64,000 bases of DNA. It comes from G965225705 sp965225705. Lineage in GTDB: Bacteria; Pseudomonadota; Alphaproteobacteria; Caulobacterales; Maricaulaceae. Made by a program: the position numbers and the translations under genes. Below are positions 50,966 through 60,669 of the stretch, in pieces (position 1 is the stretch's first letter; the number at the start of each line of letters is the position of its first letter). The DNA lies in the NCBI GenBank assembly GCA_965225705.1, contig OZ245325.1, positions 1 through 64,000 on the forward strand, written 5' to 3'. The notes below the pieces were generated by a model, which did not search any database, was not told the origin of the DNA, and saw only the letters and a program-made list of their open reading frames with translations.

Positions 50966-52435
50966 TCATCTGTCCATAGAAACCGGGCGACGACGAAATC
51001 TAAGATTCTGGAGCTTCTTTAAGCTCCGGAACATAAGATTATCCCAGGGCGGTCCTAAAAAAGCTGTGAGATTGATCCGGCCTTTGCGGACCACTCCTTT
51101 CGCTTTGGAAAAGGCCCTGAATCCTTCCTCACCATGATAATGCCCCATGCCCGAGGGCCCAATGCCACCAAAGGGAATATCATCCGCCATGACATGAACC
51201 ATGGTGTCATTAAGGCAAACACCGCCAGAATGAGTACGCGCCAGAATTTCACGTGCACAACCCGTATCCCAGTCAAAATAATAAAGGGCCAGAGGACGCG
51301 GGCGCCCGTTTACATAATTTATAGCGTCCTCCAGTGTATCATAAGGCAAAACCGGCAGGATAGGGCCAAAGATTTCTTCCTGCATGATCAGCATATCATC
51401 CCGGGCGCCACGCACCATAGTCATCGGGAGCTTTCGGGTATCACTCAAATCTTCATGTCCCGGGTTGATGGTGATAAGATCAGCACCTTTCCCGGCCGCA
51501 TCTTTAAGATAGTTTTCCAGGCGTGCTTTTTGCTTCTCTGTGATGATAGCGGTGTAATCGGGGTTATCCCCCAGTCCCGGATAATTTTTGTGTATTGCCT
51601 GACTAAAAGCCTCACAAAAAGCGTCAACCCGATCGCGTGGACAAAGCACATAATCCGGCGCTACACAGACCTGTCCGGCATTCATGCCCTTCCCAAAAGC
51701 AAGACGCCCGGCCGCTTTTTCAAGGGGAAAATCCTGATGGATAAGAGCTGGCGATTTCCCCCCCAGTTCCAAAGTGACCGGTGTCAAATTCTCAGCAGCG
51801 GCACGCATCACCATGCGGCCAACCTGTGTTGATCCGGTAAAAACCAGATGATCAAAAGGCAGGGACGTAAAAGCCGTTGCTACATCGACATCGCCCGTCA
51901 CCACAGCAACCTCATCTTTCGCATAAATATCAGAAAAAATCTGTTGCAACAGCGCCCCTGTCGCCGGAGCATATTCTGACATTTTCAGCATGGCCCTGTT
52001 CCCGGCAGCCAAAGCACCGATCAGAGGAGACAAAGCAAGGAAAATGGGGAAATTCCACGGCACCACAATACCAACAACCCCCAAAGGCTGGTAATATACC
52101 TGAACAGAGGCCGGCCTTAACATCAGTGATGTATGGCGTTTTTGTGGCCTCATCAGGCGCTTAAGGCGTTTCCTATAATAGGCAATGCCTTCCAAAAGAG
52201 GCATAATTTCTGCAAGCTCTGTCTCTGCCGGGGCACGATGGCTGAAATCTTCGCTGACCGCAGTTATCAAACCTTTGCGATGATCAAGGAGAGCATTGTG
52301 TAAAATGTCCAGACGACGTATGCGTATCCTGTGATCAGGCATGGGCTCGGCAAGACAGGCCGCCTTTTGTATCTTCAACAACGTGTTAAGATCCTCTGCC
52401 CCTTTATGGGCAGGATCGGCATGAGAAATTAGCAT
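50966..52435 (-). CDS. Aldehyde dehydrogenase (coniferyl-aldehyde type)
   Basis: 489 residues. NAD(P)-dependent oxidation of an aldehyde to its acid. It has the Rossmann NFPIFLALSPLIGALAAGN, the glutamate base in TLELGGKSPALI and the catalytic cysteine in NAGQVCVAPDYVLCP, with the C-terminal EEIFGPILPVLPY. The short N-terminus and RPQKRHTSLMLRPASVQVYYQPLGVVGI order resemble CalB-like enzymes. The physiological aldehyde cannot be inferred. It stands alone, upstream of ccmC on the same strand. Confidence 0.9.
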   Translation of the reverse strand: MLISHADPAHKGAEDLNTLLKIQKAACLAEPMPDHRIRIRRLDILHNALLDHRKGLITAVSEDFSHRAPAETELAEIMPLLEGIAYYRKRLKRLMRPQKRHTSLMLRPASVQVYYQPLGVVGIVVPWNFPIFLALSPLIGALAAGNRAMLKMSEYAPATGALLQQIFSDIYAKDEVAVVTGDVDVATAFTSLPFDHLVFTGSTQVGRMVMRAAAENLTPVTLELGGKSPALIHQDFPLEKAAGRLAFGKGMNAGQVCVAPDYVLCPRDRVDAFCEAFSQAIHKNYPGLGDNPDYTAIITEKQKARLENYLKDAAGKGADLITINPGHEDLSDTRKLPMTMVRGARDDMLIMQEEIFGPILPVLPYDTLEDAINYVNGRPRPLALYYFDWDTGCAREILARTHSGGVCLNDTMVHVMADDIPFGGIGPSGMGHYHGEEGFRAFSKAKGVVRKGRINLTAFLGPPWDNLMFRSLKKLQNLRFRRRPVSMDR

Positions 52436-52547
52436 AACACACTCCCTGTCTGTACATGACCACCAAAAAGCAGGAAAGAAGCTTACCCCCAGACTCTAAA
52501 CCAGCTTGACAAACATACCATATCATGACCGTCAGGCAAAAAGAGGG

Positions 52548-53966
52548 TTAAATGTGGACAGCACGTCCATAAGCCTCCAGAACAGATTCATGCATCATTT
52601 CTGAAAGTGTTGGATGGGGGAAGACCGTCTGCATGAGCTCTTCCTCTGTCAATTCACCTGTCTGGGTAATGGCATAGCCCTGAATAAGTTCTGTGACTTC
52701 AGCACCCACCATATGCGCGCCCAGAAGCTCCCCTGTATCACCATCGAAAATGGTCTTCACAAGCCCCTCTGTCTCCCCCAGAGCAATCGCTTTACCATTG
52801 CCATGAAAAGGAAAACGTCCAATTTTGAGGTTTTTCCCTGTCTTTTGAGCCTGCTCTTCTGTAAGACCCACACTCGCAATTTGTGGATGGCTATAGGTAC
52901 AGCCCGGAATACGTGTCGGATCAAGGGCATGGGGGTGAAGACCTGCCAGAGCCTCCACACACACAACAGCTTCATGGCTGGCCTTATGGGCAAGCCAGGG
53001 CGGAGCCGTTATATCCCCTATGGCATAAAGTCCCGGACAGTCTGTCGCTGAAAACTCATCCGTCAGGACATGTCCACGCTCCATCTGCACACCAAGGGCT
53101 TCAAGACCAAGACCTTCTGTATTTGCTTCAATACCAATGGCAAGAATGACACGCCCGGCCTCAAAAACCTCTGTCTCTCCCGTGTCGTTTTTGATGTGTG
53201 CCAGCACACTTTCTTCCCTTTTCTCCAGGTGTGTTGTCTGTGCCTTTGTGCGGATCTCCATGCCCTGAGCCTGAAACTGTTTATGGGCAAAAGCTGCTAT
53301 TTCATGATCTTCTGCAGGTAAAATACGATCAGCCATCTCCACCATCATGGTTTTCGCCCCTAAGGTGGAAAAGAAACTGGCAAATTCCACACCAATGGCG
53401 CCGGAACCTATGACAAGGAGGGATTTGGGCATGATGTCTGGCTGAAGAGCCTGTTTATAAGTCCAGATAAATTTTCCATCGGGTTCAAGACCTGCTTTGG
53501 GAAGCGTCCGTGCGTGTGCCCCTGTGGCAAGGATGACATGGCGCGCCTGATAGCGCTGTTCTTCTCCGGATGACATTTTGACGATGACGTGAGGAGCCTC
53601 CCTTCCCTTCTCAAGCCGTGCTTCCCCCTGAATGACAGGAACTTTTCTTTTTTTAAGGAGATAGTCCACACCATGAGACAAACGCTCCGCCACACGACGT
53701 GAACGGGCCACAATGGCCTTAAGGTCGAATCCCGGGTTCTCAAGACTTAAACCATATTCAGCACTGTGCAAAAGATAGCGATAAATCTCAGAAGACCGCA
53801 AAAAAGCCTTGGTTGGAATACATCCCCAGTTCAGGCAGACTCCCCCCACACGATCACGTTCAACAAGGGCCGTTTTAAGCCCTAGCTGTGCTGCACGCAA
53901 AGCCGCCACATAGCCCCCCGGCCCCCCGCCAATAACAAGAAGATCATATATTGTGCTCTGGCTCAT
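52548..53966 (-). CDS. lpdA: Dihydrolipoyl dehydrogenase (E3)
   Basis: Flavoenzyme that reoxidises lipoamide in 2-oxoacid dehydrogenase complexes. It has the FAD motif LLVIGGGPGGYVAALRAAQ, the redox disulfide GGVCLNWGCIPTKA, the NAD motif LLVIGSGAIGVEFASFF and the C-terminal catalytic HPTLSEMMHESVLEA. Of two adjacent ATGs, 53966 is spaced better from GGAG. Other complex subunits are not nearby, so it may be shared between complexes or an orphan. Confidence 0.96.
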   Translation of the reverse strand: MSQSTIYDLLVIGGGPGGYVAALRAAQLGLKTALVERDRVGGVCLNWGCIPTKAFLRSSEIYRYLLHSAEYGLSLENPGFDLKAIVARSRRVAERLSHGVDYLLKKRKVPVIQGEARLEKGREAPHVIVKMSSGEEQRYQARHVILATGAHARTLPKAGLEPDGKFIWTYKQALQPDIMPKSLLVIGSGAIGVEFASFFSTLGAKTMMVEMADRILPAEDHEIAAFAHKQFQAQGMEIRTKAQTTHLEKREESVLAHIKNDTGETEVFEAGRVILAIGIEANTEGLGLEALGVQMERGHVLTDEFSATDCPGLYAIGDITAPPWLAHKASHEAVVCVEALAGLHPHALDPTRIPGCTYSHPQIASVGLTEEQAQKTGKNLKIGRFPFHGNGKAIALGETEGLVKTIFDGDTGELLGAHMVGAEVTELIQGYAITQTGELTEEELMQTVFPHPTLSEMMHESVLEAYGRAVHI

Positions 53967-54059
53967 CATCTCTCCTTATATGTTACGTTCTTCTTCCCTG
54001 ATGTGAGAGGTAAAACCTCTTCTGTCATGTTCAAACAGATTTATCTGCCACTTAAAATC

Positions 54060-55436
54060 TTACTGCCCGGCAATGGCAAGATCTTCTATCAAAAGGCTTG
54101 GGGCGTCAATACCACCACGCCCATCAGGGTCATCCCCTGGTATCATCTGCCTGAACATCTCTGCAAGATTGCCTGCAACCGTCATTTCATGAACAGGGTA
54201 AGAGGGCAGGCCGTCTTCGATCCAAAACCCCGAAACCCCCACAGAATAATCCCCCGTATGTGGGTTTAAAGAGGGCCCAAAAGCTTCTGTTACATGAAGT
54301 CCTTTTTTTATACCCCCCAAAAGATCCGCCACACTGTGCGTCCCCGGCAAAAGGGTGAGATTGGAAGGTCCTGCCCCGGGGGGGCTCCCGGGGGCATGAC
54401 GGGCACAGCCATTGACGTCCATTTTCAAATGTCGCGCTGAAGCTGCATTGAGGAACCAGGCCTTTAACACGCCTTTGTCCACAAAAGCCTGTTTTTGTGT
54501 TTCAACCCCTTCCCCATCAAAAGGCCGGCTTGCTAACCCCTTAAGACGCTTCGGATCGTCTATAAGGGTGATGTGAGGGGAGAAAACAGCCTCCCCCAGC
54601 TGATCTTTTAGAAAAGACGCACCCCGTGCCACCGAAGGGCCAGAGGCAAGACCTGCAAAAGCGGAAACAAGGGAAGACGCCACACGGTTTTCAAACAAAA
54701 CAGGGGCGCGCATACCCGATCCCTGTCTTGCGCCCAGACGCGCTGCGGCACGCATACCTGCTTTGCGTCCCAGCTCCTCTGGTGTTTTAAGATCATCCTC
54801 AAAGCGCGCCGTCCAGGAGTCATAATCACGTTCTTTAGCACCATTTTTCTCTGCCAGAGCGCTGACCCCTAAACTCTGTGAGCTGCTGCGCCATCCCCCC
54901 TGAAAACCATGACTGTTGGCCAGCCAGAAACTCGCGCCCCCCCAGGAAGCACCTGCCCCTTCCGTTTGCACAATATGGTTGCATTCAAGGGCTGCCTGTT
55001 CCAGGCGGTGCGCTCTTGCTTCAAGCGCTTCAACAGAGGGGATATCCGGATTATAAAGCTGAAGATCCTCTCCTTTATCTTTCTTTTGTTCCTGAACAGG
55101 GGCAAGACCACAAAAAGGATCTTCAGGGGCTTTTCGTGCCATGGCAGCAACACGTTCAACAAGAGCATGAAGACCTGAGGGAGTCATGTCTGAGGTAGAA
55201 GCACAGGCCTGACGCTGACCAAAAAAAAGGCGCAGCCCCAGATCTCTGGCTTCTGATCGCTCCACAGTCTCTAAGGTACCGGCACGCACGCCAACCTCCA
55301 AAGAGAGAGCAACAACAACGCCAAGATCCGCATCACTGGCGCCCAGCTGGCGGGCCTTGCGTAAAATATCTTCGCTAAGAGAAGAAAACACCTCAGGATC
55401 TGGCGGACCAGAAGGGATGTTTGTATCATCAGACAT
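54060..55436 (-). CDS. pmbA: TldD/PmbA-family metalloprotease-like protein
   Basis: 458 residues. PmbA (TldE) with TldD matures peptides and degrades CcdA. Recognisable segments: LEVGVRAGTLETVERSEARD, LGLRLFFGQRQACASTSDM, KLDVNG-like MDVNGCARHAPGSP, GDYSVGVSGFWIEDG, PVHEMTVAGNLAEMF. PmbA lacks the zinc HExxxH of TldD, as here. ATG 55436 has AAAGGA upstream; the longer frame is not family-like. A ccdAB pair is in this window, so a functional link is possible but speculative. Confidence 0.92.
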   Translation of the reverse strand: MSDDTNIPSGPPDPEVFSSLSEDILRKARQLGASDADLGVVVALSLEVGVRAGTLETVERSEARDLGLRLFFGQRQACASTSDMTPSGLHALVERVAAMARKAPEDPFCGLAPVQEQKKDKGEDLQLYNPDIPSVEALEARAHRLEQAALECNHIVQTEGAGASWGGASFWLANSHGFQGGWRSSSQSLGVSALAEKNGAKERDYDSWTARFEDDLKTPEELGRKAGMRAAARLGARQGSGMRAPVLFENRVASSLVSAFAGLASGPSVARGASFLKDQLGEAVFSPHITLIDDPKRLKGLASRPFDGEGVETQKQAFVDKGVLKAWFLNAASARHLKMDVNGCARHAPGSPPGAGPSNLTLLPGTHSVADLLGGIKKGLHVTEAFGPSLNPHTGDYSVGVSGFWIEDGLPSYPVHEMTVAGNLAEMFRQMIPGDDPDGRGGIDAPSLLIEDLAIAGQ

Positions 55437-55615
55437 AAAAAGTCCTTTCCCGAACAGAGATCCTCTCTGTCTTATATAAGGAGACATAACCAGGAACAAC
55501 AGAGTTTACATCACATGCCACACATTTTAAGGGAAGAGATACCATATTTTCCTGTTGAAACTGTGCTATTTTTTCCTGTAACAGGGTCATGCTTAAAAAT
55601 TAAGGTCTGCATTTT

Positions 55616-57442
55616 ATGAATTTTCCTCCACAGGGTGAAACACGTTCTTTAAGGGGTCTTTTCTGGCGCCTTCGGCCTTTTGAAGAAAAACTTGCCCACC
55701 AGCATGCACAAAACTCTGGTCTTGACAGCCTGACGGCACGTCTTCTTGCGATGCGTGGGGTCGGAAAAGGGGAAGGAGAATCTTTTTTAAACCCCACCTT
55801 AAGGGCCAGTCTGCCTGACCCCTCTCTTATTCTTCATATGGACAGGGCTGTCTCTGTATTTATGGAGTCCATGGAAACAGGAGAAAAAATCGCTGTTCTG
55901 GCAGATTATGATGTGGATGGTGCAACATCTGCCGCACAGCTTTTGCGGTATGGACGTCTTCTGGGGCAGGATTTTGAACTTTATGTACCCGATCGCCTTA
56001 AAGAGGGTTATGGTCCAACACCAGAAGCTTTCCAAAAGCTGAAAGCAAAAGGGGTCAGCTGTGTCATCACAGTGGACTGCGGGGCCGCCGCCCATACAGC
56101 TCTCAAAACTGCAGAGGATTTGGGGATGAAGGTTATCGTTCTGGACCATCACCTTATGCAGGATGAGGGGCCAGTGGCAACAGCCCTGGTCAATCCGAAT
56201 GCGCCGGATGATACATCCGGTCTTGGCAGTCTGTGTGCGGCTGGTCTTACTTTTCTTTTCCTGGTGGCCGTTAACAGGGAAGGTCGAAAACGGGGTCACT
56301 GGAGGAAAAAAGGGCAGAAAGACCTGAACGCCCCCCCTCTGCAGAAGAGTATTTTTGGGAAGGGCTCAGAGCCTGATATTCTAAAATTTCTGGATCTTGT
56401 TGCCCTTGGAACAATATGTGATGTTATGCCGTTAACAGGGGTGAACCGGGCTTTGGTCTCTCAGGGACTTCATGTGATGGCAAAGGGGGGCAATCAGGGC
56501 CTGATGACTTTGGCGAAACAGGCCAATCTTACCCCCCCTTTTCAGGCCTGGCATGCGGGCTTTGTTTTTGGACCACGTTTAAATGCAGGCGGGCGCCTTG
56601 GTCGCTCAGACAGTGCGACGCATCTTCTCATCGCTGAGAAAGAGGAGGAGATCACCCGTCTGGCTTCTGAGCTTGAAGACGCGAACACAGACCGCAAAAC
56701 CGTTGAATCGCGTGTTCTTCATGCTGCACTTCATCAGGTTGAACAGGAAGAGACAGATTCTGTGATTGTGGTCTGTGGCAAAGACTGGGCCCCCGGCGTT
56801 CTTGGGCTTGTGGCAGGACGCCTGAAAGAAAAATATAACCGGCCGGCCCTTGTTTTAAGTGTGGACACGACACGGGACCCCCATCTTGCAAAAGGGTCCG
56901 GGCGTTCCATCAAAGGCGTTAATCTTGGGGAAGCTGTTGTCAGGGCAAGAGAAGAAGGGCTTTTGCTGGCCGGAGGGGGGCATGCCATGGCGGCAGGCAT
57001 GAGCCTTGCGCCTGAAACTTTGGAAGATTTTTCAGCTTTTCTCCGTGAACACCTGTCCGATTCCCTTGAAAAAGCACGCACACAGGCTCATCTCCTGTTG
57101 GATGGTGGGGTGGCGCTCTCCTCGCTCACTTTAGATTTTATTGAACAGCTGGAGTGCCTTCAGCCCTTTGGGGCCGGCAATCCGGAGCCTGTTTTTGGTT
57201 TGTCTCATCTCCGGCTTGTCTATGTGCAACCCATGGGGGATGGGCATTTACGCCTGAACCTGGAAGATGAAGCAGGAAGCAGAGCCCGGGGCGTAATTTT
57301 TCGTGCACGTGAACAGGGTTTGTTTGACCCCCTTATGCAAGGTCAGGATAAGATTTGGCACATGGCCGTTAAGGTCAAAAAAAATAGCTGGCAGGGGCGT
57401 GATCGCCTTGATCTCCACATTGTGGATGCTGTTGAGGCTTAG
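55616..57442 (+). CDS. recJ: Single-strand-specific 5'-3' exonuclease RecJ
   Basis: 608 residues. DHH-family nuclease of RecF recombination and mismatch repair. Motifs run in order: VLADYDVDGATSAAQLLRYG (I), ITVDCGAAAH (II), VIVLDHHLMQ (III), DLVALGTICDVMPL (IV), with DHHA1 GGGHAMAAGMSL and the OB-fold C-terminus. It is divergent from pmbA across 179 bp. No anomaly. Confidence 0.96.
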   Translation: MNFPPQGETRSLRGLFWRLRPFEEKLAHQHAQNSGLDSLTARLLAMRGVGKGEGESFLNPTLRASLPDPSLILHMDRAVSVFMESMETGEKIAVLADYDVDGATSAAQLLRYGRLLGQDFELYVPDRLKEGYGPTPEAFQKLKAKGVSCVITVDCGAAAHTALKTAEDLGMKVIVLDHHLMQDEGPVATALVNPNAPDDTSGLGSLCAAGLTFLFLVAVNREGRKRGHWRKKGQKDLNAPPLQKSIFGKGSEPDILKFLDLVALGTICDVMPLTGVNRALVSQGLHVMAKGGNQGLMTLAKQANLTPPFQAWHAGFVFGPRLNAGGRLGRSDSATHLLIAEKEEEITRLASELEDANTDRKTVESRVLHAALHQVEQEETDSVIVVCGKDWAPGVLGLVAGRLKEKYNRPALVLSVDTTRDPHLAKGSGRSIKGVNLGEAVVRAREEGLLLAGGGHAMAAGMSLAPETLEDFSAFLREHLSDSLEKARTQAHLLLDGGVALSSLTLDFIEQLECLQPFGAGNPEPVFGLSHLRLVYVQPMGDGHLRLNLEDEAGSRARGVIFRAREQGLFDPLMQGQDKIWHMAVKVKKNSWQGRDRLDLHIVDAVEA

Positions 57443-57674
57443 GCAAAAAAACCTCTCACATATTTCTTTCGCCCCCCAAAACATTTCTCCACCTTTTGAG
57501 AAAACCTCTTCAGGCTCTGGCCCCTCAAAACATGTTGTGTATAAAAAAGGAGAAGCTCCTTCCCCCTGTCAGGAGTTCCAAAAACAGGTGAAGCAGACTC
57601 TCCCCGGACAAGAGACCTTCTTTTTCGCCAGCCCCCTCTTGCCAGCAAACGTTATGTCGTTTAAGCACATCGGT

Positions 57675-57765
57675 GGAGAGGTGGCCGAGTGGTCGAAGGC
57701 GCTCCCCTGCTAAGGGAGTAGGCGGTGTCCCCGTCTCGTGGGTTCGAATCCCATCCTCTCCGCCA
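57675..57765 (+). tRNA. tRNA-Ser (GCT)
   Basis: 91 nt with encoded CCA. The acceptor stem GGAGAGG / CCTCTCC matches. Anticodon loop CTGCTAA gives GCT for AGC/AGT codons. The long variable arm (GTAGGCGGTGTCCCCGTCTCGT) is the class II feature. It borders the right-hand acquired region. Confidence 0.97.
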
Positions 57766-57860
57766 TTTTACGTTATCGATTATATCCCTGTTTCCCAGTT
57801 GTTTTATTAGATGTTAAGGATGTGGGTGTTCGGGACACTCGAACCATGACTAAGAAATAT

Positions 57861-58790
57861 TTAGTGATATGTTTTCCGATATTCCGTTGGGGTCATACCG
57901 GTTTTCTTCTTAAACAGCCGTGCAAAATATTGCGGATATTCAAAACCAAGATCATACGCCACATTTGCCACTGATGTATTAGATTCCAGCAGCAGATCTT
58001 TCGCCTTATCGATCATATGCAGATGTAGATTTTCCATAGCCGTTTTACCAGTTTCCACCTTCAGCGCATCGCTCAAATAGCGTGGGGTCATCGCCATCAC
58101 ACTGGCCATATCTTCAATTGTGGGGATAGTTTTTTCTTCCAGCTGATTGACGGCCACATACTTCTCCACTTCATCGATAAACTGATTGAGCAAATCAGAG
58201 TTGCTTTCTTTACGATACAAAAACTGGCGGTGATAAAAGCGATGAGCATATTTTAACAGCGTATCTAACTGTGATAAAATGAGTTCCTTACTGAATTCAT
58301 CCTGATTATTATGATATTCCGCCTCAATCTGGTCAATCAGTCCGGCCATCATTGTCTCTTCTTGAGGTGATAGATGCAGAGCTTCATTCACCGCATAGCT
58401 GAAATAATGGTATTTCTTGATTTCTTCTTTGATCTTATGTCCACGAATAAAATCTTCGTGAAAGATGATGGTGTGGCCTGTTGATTCAGTTTGCACACCC
58501 ACCACACACACTTCTTGCTTTGGTGCTATAAAGATCATGGTGCCGTTTTTGCAGTCATACTTCGTGCGTCCATAAAAGATTTCACCAGATATAATATGCT
58601 TCAGAGATATCGAATAAAAATCGCTGCTTAATGTAAGATCACGGGTGGAGCATGAGCTGGCTTCTGATTTTGCAGATGACACGCTCACCACTGAAAAAAA
58701 AGGGTGTTCGGGAGCAGGAACACCCATAAATGTATGATATTCAGCTAAATCGCTAAAATGTATTTTTTCGCTATTCATATCTATCACCAT
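57861..58790 (-). CDS. AraC-family transcriptional regulator
   Basis: 309 residues. The N-terminal sensor part is a cupin-like domain (LKHIISGEIFYGRTKYDCKN). The C-terminal two HTHs are TIEDMASVMAMTPRYLSDALKVETG and SVANVAYDLGFEYPQYFARLFKKKTGMTPTEYRK, the AraC consensus. The start may be 58790 or ATG 58778. It lies 33 bp downstream of the short-chain dehydrogenase gene on the same strand, so it may regulate that gene. Codon use is AT-richer than recJ, suggesting acquisition. Confidence 0.92.
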   Translation of the reverse strand: MVIDMNSEKIHFSDLAEYHTFMGVPAPEHPFFSVVSVSSAKSEASSCSTRDLTLSSDFYSISLKHIISGEIFYGRTKYDCKNGTMIFIAPKQEVCVVGVQTESTGHTIIFHEDFIRGHKIKEEIKKYHYFSYAVNEALHLSPQEETMMAGLIDQIEAEYHNNQDEFSKELILSQLDTLLKYAHRFYHRQFLYRKESNSDLLNQFIDEVEKYVAVNQLEEKTIPTIEDMASVMAMTPRYLSDALKVETGKTAMENLHLHMIDKAKDLLLESNTSVANVAYDLGFEYPQYFARLFKKKTGMTPTEYRKTYH

Positions 58791-58823
58791 ACTTTTTTCT
58801 ATAAAAAGCTACTGATCTAAGAT

Positions 58824-59786
58824 TTATGCCGCCTGTTTCAATGTGATACCCCAAGTGACACCTGTTGCTTTTTCGGATTCAGCCCATAGCTCTCTGGCCT
58901 GCTTTTCATCAAGCACACCCGGCGCTAAGATGCACTCGCCAACTGGCCCAACCATTTCAGTGCGTTTTGTCGGGCCATAATAGGCAGCTTCTTTGAGATT
59001 TTCTTCAGTAGCGCATAGAACTTCAGGCCAAGCACCACGTTCGGCTGACTGCGCAAACGGCGACAATAACGTAAAAAGGAATTTGGTCATACCATTTGCT
59101 TCCTCTTTTGCTAACGTCGTACGTGCTGCTCCAGGGTGACAAACATGAACAGAGATTGGTAGTTTTGCTGCTTTCGCACGTCTCTCCAGTTCATAAGCAA
59201 ACATCATCTGCGCGAATTTGCTGTGGCAATAGGTATAGTGCGGATTATAGTTTTTATCAAAATTCATATCTTCGAGCTGGATACGCTTTTGTCCCATTTT
59301 GTGACCACCGCTTCCCACGACAATGATACGGCCTTTACTGCTTACAATTCGATCAAAGATCAGGTTTGTTAAAAGGAAGTGACCATAATGATTGGTACCA
59401 ATCTGGCTTTCAAAGCCATCTTTGGTGAATTGCTGCGTTGCAACCTGTGCAATGGCTGCATTAGCAATGAACGCATCAATATGCGGAATTTCAACATTCA
59501 CACGTTCAGCCGCTTTGCGCACGGATGATAAATCAGCCAGATCCATTTCAATAAAGCGAACATCTGCATCTGCACCAACTTCTGATTTTAAATCAGCGAT
59601 AGCCGCTTTGGATTTTGCTGCGTTACGGTTAAGCATGACAACACTTGCACCGCGCGATAGAAAGATTTTTCCAGCTTCATAACCTGCACCGGCATTACCA
59701 CCTGTAATGACATAGGTTTTGCCTGATAGGTTATTGACACGTTCTGGTGTCCATCCTTGTGGGCCAAAAGGGTTTGTGTTCGTCAT
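58824..59786 (-). CDS. Short-chain dehydrogenase/reductase
   Basis: 320 residues of the classical SDR fold. The cofactor motif is YVITGGNAGAGYEAGKIFLS (TGxxxGxG), then NAAIAQ for NNAG, the catalytic serine in VVGSGGHKMG and the YxxxK motif YTYCHSKFAQ. It resembles retinol- or protochlorophyllide-type SDRs. The substrate is unknown. It forms a transcription unit with the AraC gene. Confidence 0.9.
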   Translation of the reverse strand: MTNTNPFGPQGWTPERVNNLSGKTYVITGGNAGAGYEAGKIFLSRGASVVMLNRNAAKSKAAIADLKSEVGADADVRFIEMDLADLSSVRKAAERVNVEIPHIDAFIANAAIAQVATQQFTKDGFESQIGTNHYGHFLLTNLIFDRIVSSKGRIIVVGSGGHKMGQKRIQLEDMNFDKNYNPHYTYCHSKFAQMMFAYELERRAKAAKLPISVHVCHPGAARTTLAKEEANGMTKFLFTLLSPFAQSAERGAWPEVLCATEENLKEAAYYGPTKRTEMVGPVGECILAPGVLDEKQARELWAESEKATGVTWGITLKQAA

Positions 59787-60669
59787 GGCTCTTCTCCTGA
59801 TAAGGTTTAAATTTCAAAAACTTTCCAATGAGCTTATGTTTTCATAATAGAAACCCTTCAGAGAAGTGTATATAAACAGAACTCCGTAATCTGGACACAA
59901 AACTGCATTAATTATCCCCGGCCAAACAAAATGCGGGGAGCGATATTACATGCGACAAATAGTCCGCCAGATCCCGGGACCATTGTGATTATACATTATC
60001 GGCATCAACATCTGGCTCAAATCTAATATCACTTTCTCTTATTTTTCGTAATTTTTCTTTATTTAAAATGATCTTTGGATTTGCAAACATCTACAATCGA
60101 GAATACAGGCATCTGTAAAGCAAGCAATCTTGTGTTCGGACAGGTTCGCAAACCGTCTGCAACGCTCCGCCATTCATTCTTATAGGTCCACACTGCTGCA
60201 CAGTTTATTAACTTAATTCCCAAGGGTTTTGCCCATGTTTTTTCTGTGTCTGTGAAGCTGTCGCCTTTTTTGCCATAAGTTAGTCGGCTTTATTTCTTAA
60301 TTGTTATACTTTCCCTTTTCTAAGAAAAGATGATCAAACACCTCACAAACTACACCCCCCAAAAACAGATCAGACAAACTCCCCAACATACTGACAACAC
60401 AGAGCAACGGTCGTGAACGCTGGAAGACAGGTCCAAAAGTGGGTCGAACGAAGTCCTTCCTAAATCACCTGGAAAACATCGGTAGAAACCCCGTTCACTG
60501 GCAAGAACAGGAGAGGTGAGAACAATCAGCACTTGAATTCTAAGGATACCTGATATAGGTAAACATTTTTCTGTAAACTTCAAAGATCAAGATATAAGCT
60601 TACTGTTAACAGGTCCTCATCACATCTTTTGATATGCCAGATGAAATATGTTTTTTATAGGCTTTAGAT
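59787..60669. other. Gene-poor region between the SDR gene and the glycan cluster
   Basis: About 880 bp, AT-rich. Only short, interrupted frames are seen on the minus strand (for example MAKKATASQTQKKHG near 60270 and a 33-codon frame near 59996-60098), none recognised. It resembles a scar left by element loss rather than a functional gene. No tRNA or rRNA, and no clear IS ends. Confidence 0.35.

Noticed and set aside
60350..60583. 77-codon minus-strand frame in the gap before the glycan cluster
   Set aside because: Isolated, Cys-rich with no family; the region looks like scar sequence.
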